Assembly (NCBI GenBank): GCA_031255955.1
Contig: JAIRRO010000076.1
Coordinates: 1-7,629, forward strand
From: Oscillospiraceae bacterium
Lineage (GTDB): Bacteria; Bacillota; Clostridia; Oscillospirales; Oscillospiraceae
DNA: 7,629 nucleotides
Reading direction: 5' to 3'
A program made the position numbers and the translations under genes. Positions 5,519 through 7,629 of the stretch are shown here, in pieces; positions within the stretch are counted from its first letter, which is position 1, and every line of letters starts with the position of its first letter. The notes below the pieces were generated by a model, which worked only from the letters and a program-made list of their open reading frames with translations, was not told the origin of the DNA and ran no database searches.

Positions 5519-6934
5519 ATGTATATTGTTCTAGCGATTCTTGTTTTCGGCGTGCTTATCGCCACTCACGAGCTGGGGCATTTTGTGGCGGCGAAAAAGC
5601 TGGGCGTCAAGGTAAACGAATTTTCTATCGGTATGGGACCGAAGATATTTTCGCGGCAGCGCGGAGAAACGCTGTATTCCATAAGGCTGCTGGTGATTCT
5701 CGGCGGCTCCTGCGTGATGGAGGGTGAGGACGCGCTTGTGCTGGAGGAGGACGCGGAGGGCGGCGATGCTAAGGCGCTGCCCGACGAAGCGGAGCTTGGC
5801 GCTGAGACATATGCGTATATCACAGAGCAGTATGAGCGGCTGGATACATTGTTCGCGGGGCAAAGGCTTGGAAAGCAGCGCCCCACATCGGATGAAATCC
5901 ACGGATTTTTGCGTGAATGGGTGGCATCGCACAAGGACGACGACGCTGCGATGACGCCGCCCACAGAGCAGGAATTTCATCAGTGGCGATACAATAAACG
6001 CGAGCGCGAGCGGCGCGAGCGAAAGGAAGCGATAGACCGCGCCTATAAAAGGTCGGTGGAGATGGGCGACGACGAGCGGATGCGCCTTTTCCCGCGCGCG
6101 TTTACATCGCAAAAACGTTGGAAGCGCGCCATTATCCTTGCAGCCGGCGCCGCGATGAACTTCCTCGCCGGTGTGATTATTCTCCTGTGCCTGAATATGG
6201 GTGAAAACGAGATTGTCGGCACAAGGCTCGCGGGCTTTATGGATGGCTTCCCCGGCGTGGGGGAGACGGGGCTGCTCGCGGGGGATAAAATCATATCCGT
6301 CAACGGGAACAGCACCCATTACGCCGATGATTTTTCGATGTTTATGACTCTGTCAGAGGGAGAAAACGACGGGATGGTAGACCTTGTCGTGCGGCGCGGC
6401 AGAGAAAAGGTGCGGCTGGACAATTTCCCGCTGGAGCTTCGTGAATATGAGGTGGACGGGCAGATATATATCCGCTACGGTCTGCTTTTCGAGCGCATCG
6501 AGGCAAGCATATTCGAGCGGCTGAAGCATTCGCTGTATTTGCCGTTCAACTTTGCGCGGGTGGTCAGAATCGCGCTGGTTCAGCTTGTGACAGGGCAGGC
6601 GCCGCTGCGCGAAATGTCCGGACCCGTCGGCATTGTGTCGGTGATCGGCGAGGCGGGCAGCAATCCGCAGCTGCCCACCGTCGGGGCAAGGCTGACATAT
6701 GTGTTTACGATTACGGCGCTTGTCGCCGTGAACCTTGCGGTGTTTAATCTGCTGCCGCTGCCGGCGCTTGACGGAGGAAGGATTTTCGGGCTTATCGTCA
6801 CGTATGTGATAGAAAAAATCACGCGGCGGCGCGTAAACCCGAAATATGAGGGATATGTTCACGCGGCGGGACTTGCCCTATTGCTGCTGCTATCGGTTTT
6901 TATTATGATAAACGACGTGATAAAGCTGATATGA
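5519..6934 (+). CDS. rseP: RseP/RasP site-2 intramembrane metalloprotease with large cytoplasmic insertion
   Basis: This 471-residue zinc protease cuts substrates within membranes; in B. subtilis RasP trims anti-sigma factors, FtsL and signal-peptide remnants. TM1 (1-25) carries HELGH (17-21), the zinc and catalytic site. GGSCVMEGED (62-71) is the clostridial version of the MRE-beta motif. Residues 72 to about 193 are an insertion of roughly 120 residues, highly charged, with a stretch rich in Arg, Glu and Lys at 157-170. The typical core resumes with RWKRAIILAAGAAMNFLAG (200-218, TM2), a PDZ domain (about 245-305; AGDKIISVNG at 254-263), SGPVGIVSV (367-375), TM3 with the third zinc ligand in LLPLPALDGGR (411-421, Asp418), and TM4 (447-468). 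Most Firmicutes homologues have about 340-430 residues. AAAGGGG at 5503-5509 is the RBS. The gene begins 15 nt after dxr and overlaps ispG by 4 nt. Its substrate here is unknown. Confidence 0.95.
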   Translation: MYIVLAILVFGVLIATHELGHFVAAKKLGVKVNEFSIGMGPKIFSRQRGETLYSIRLLVILGGSCVMEGEDALVLEEDAEGGDAKALPDEAELGAETYAYITEQYERLDTLFAGQRLGKQRPTSDEIHGFLREWVASHKDDDAAMTPPTEQEFHQWRYNKRERERRERKEAIDRAYKRSVEMGDDERMRLFPRAFTSQKRWKRAIILAAGAAMNFLAGVIILLCLNMGENEIVGTRLAGFMDGFPGVGETGLLAGDKIISVNGNSTHYADDFSMFMTLSEGENDGMVDLVVRRGREKVRLDNFPLELREYEVDGQIYIRYGLLFERIEASIFERLKHSLYLPFNFARVVRIALVQLVTGQAPLREMSGPVGIVSVIGEAGSNPQLPTVGARLTYVFTITALVAVNLAVFNLLPLPALDGGRIFGLIVTYVIEKITRRRVNPKYEGYVHAAGLALLLLLSVFIMINDVIKLI

Positions 6935-7629
6935 CAAGAAAAATAAACGTCGGGGGTTTGGAAATCGGCGGCGGGGCGCGCGTATCCGTGCAGTCTATGA
7001 CGACGGCGCGTACCTCGGACGCGTATGCGACGGCAGAGCAGATTAACGCGCTTGCCGCGGCGGGGTGCGAGCTTGTCCGCGTGGCGGTGCCGGATATGGA
7101 GTCCGCGCGCGCTCTGCGCGAAATAAAAGCCCGCGTACATATCCCGGTTACTGCGGATATACAGTTTGATTACAGGCTTGCGCTTGCCGCGGCGGAGCAT
7201 GGCGCGGATAAAATCCGCGTCAATCCGGGGAATATCGGCTCGCGCGATAAGGTGAAGGCGGTTGCGGACGCCTGCCGCGAGCGCGGGATACCGATACGTG
7301 TCGGCGTGAACGGCGGCAGCCTTGAAAAGCAGCTTTTGGATAAATACGGCGGGGTGACGGCAGAGGCGCTGGCGGAGAGCGCCTTGGGTGAAATCAGTCT
7401 GCTTGAGGGCGTCGGCTTCGGCGATATTTGCGTCTCGGTGAAGTCCTCCGATGTTATGACGACGGTAAAAGCGAACAGACTTGTATCCCGCGCGACGGAC
7501 TGCCCGCTGCATCTCGGCGTGACGGAGGCGGGGACGGAATTTCCGGGTATTATCCGATCCTCGGCGGCGATAGGCGCGCTGCTTATGGAGGGCATCGGTG
7601 ATACGATAAGAATCTCGCTGACAGCGCCG
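6931..7629 (+). CDS. ispG: (E)-4-hydroxy-3-methylbut-2-enyl-diphosphate synthase, partial (3' end beyond window)
   Basis: The first 233 residues of IspG (GcpE), the [4Fe-4S] enzyme that reduces MEcPP to HMBPP in the penultimate MEP-pathway step. The N-terminal TIM-barrel is clear: VSVQSMT (18-24), AAAGCELVRVAVPDM (46-60), a segment matching VADIHFDYRLAL, IRVNPGNIGS (99-108), RVGVNGGSLEKQLLDKYG (126-143), VKSSDV (171-176), PLHLGVTEAGT (191-201) and GIGDTIRISL near the edge. The Fe-S domain with its three cysteines is beyond the window and cannot be checked. In the barrel, the usual ADIHFD reads ADIQFD. The ATG overlaps the rseP stop (ATGA), so translation is coupled. With dxr in the same operon, two MEP enzymes are co-expressed with uppS, which uses their product. 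Confidence 0.97.
   Translation, partial: MTRKINVGGLEIGGGARVSVQSMTTARTSDAYATAEQINALAAAGCELVRVAVPDMESARALREIKARVHIPVTADIQFDYRLALAAAEHGADKIRVNPGNIGSRDKVKAVADACRERGIPIRVGVNGGSLEKQLLDKYGGVTAEALAESALGEISLLEGVGFGDICVSVKSSDVMTTVKANRLVSRATDCPLHLGVTEAGTEFPGIIRSSAAIGALLMEGIGDTIRISLTAP

Overview
This window looks like a stretch of a Firmicutes (clostridial-type) chromosome with moderately high GC. All recognisable genes lie on the + strand and read as one tightly packed housekeeping operon. The core order pyrH-frr-uppS-cdsA-dxr-rseP-ispG is the classic Gram-positive order. Two further features fit this: the long two-domain form of the hibernation factor HPF, and the GGxCxMEGED motif of a clostridial-style site-2 protease. 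I cannot name a species. No tRNA, rRNA, mobile element, CRISPR array or phage gene is visible.

Layout. Positions 1-171 are AT-richer (about 41% GC by hand count over 1-180) and hold no gene I can assign. A sigma-A-like promoter with an extended -10 sits at 172-200. The first gene (238-891) encodes a shortened, diverged homologue of the alpha chain of class I (Fe-S) fumarase/tartrate dehydratase, and it lacks the cluster-binding cysteine motifs. Next come hpf (924-1466), pyrH (1501-2229), frr (2274-2828), uppS (TTG start at 2818, inside frr), cdsA (3561-4418), dxr (4415-5503), rseP (5519-6934) and the first 233 codons of ispG (6931 to the window edge). Gaps are 15-44 nt, or genes overlap by 4-11 nt, and I see no intrinsic terminator between them. 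One transcript from the promoter at 172-200 is the simplest reading, although internal promoters cannot be excluded.

How the genes work together. hpf, pyrH and frr cover ribosome hibernation, UMP phosphorylation and ribosome recycling. dxr and ispG are the committed and penultimate steps of the MEP isoprenoid pathway. uppS uses the isoprenoid product to make the C55 lipid carrier for the cell wall, and cdsA makes CDP-diacylglycerol for phospholipids. rseP is the intramembrane protease usually found in this cluster.

The points that deserve attention are the fumarase-like protein without its Fe-S ligands and with no beta subunit nearby, the roughly 120-residue charged insertion in the cytoplasmic loop of RseP, the short and altered C-terminus of Dxr, and hpf plus the fumarase-like gene in the place where rpsB-tsf commonly precede pyrH.
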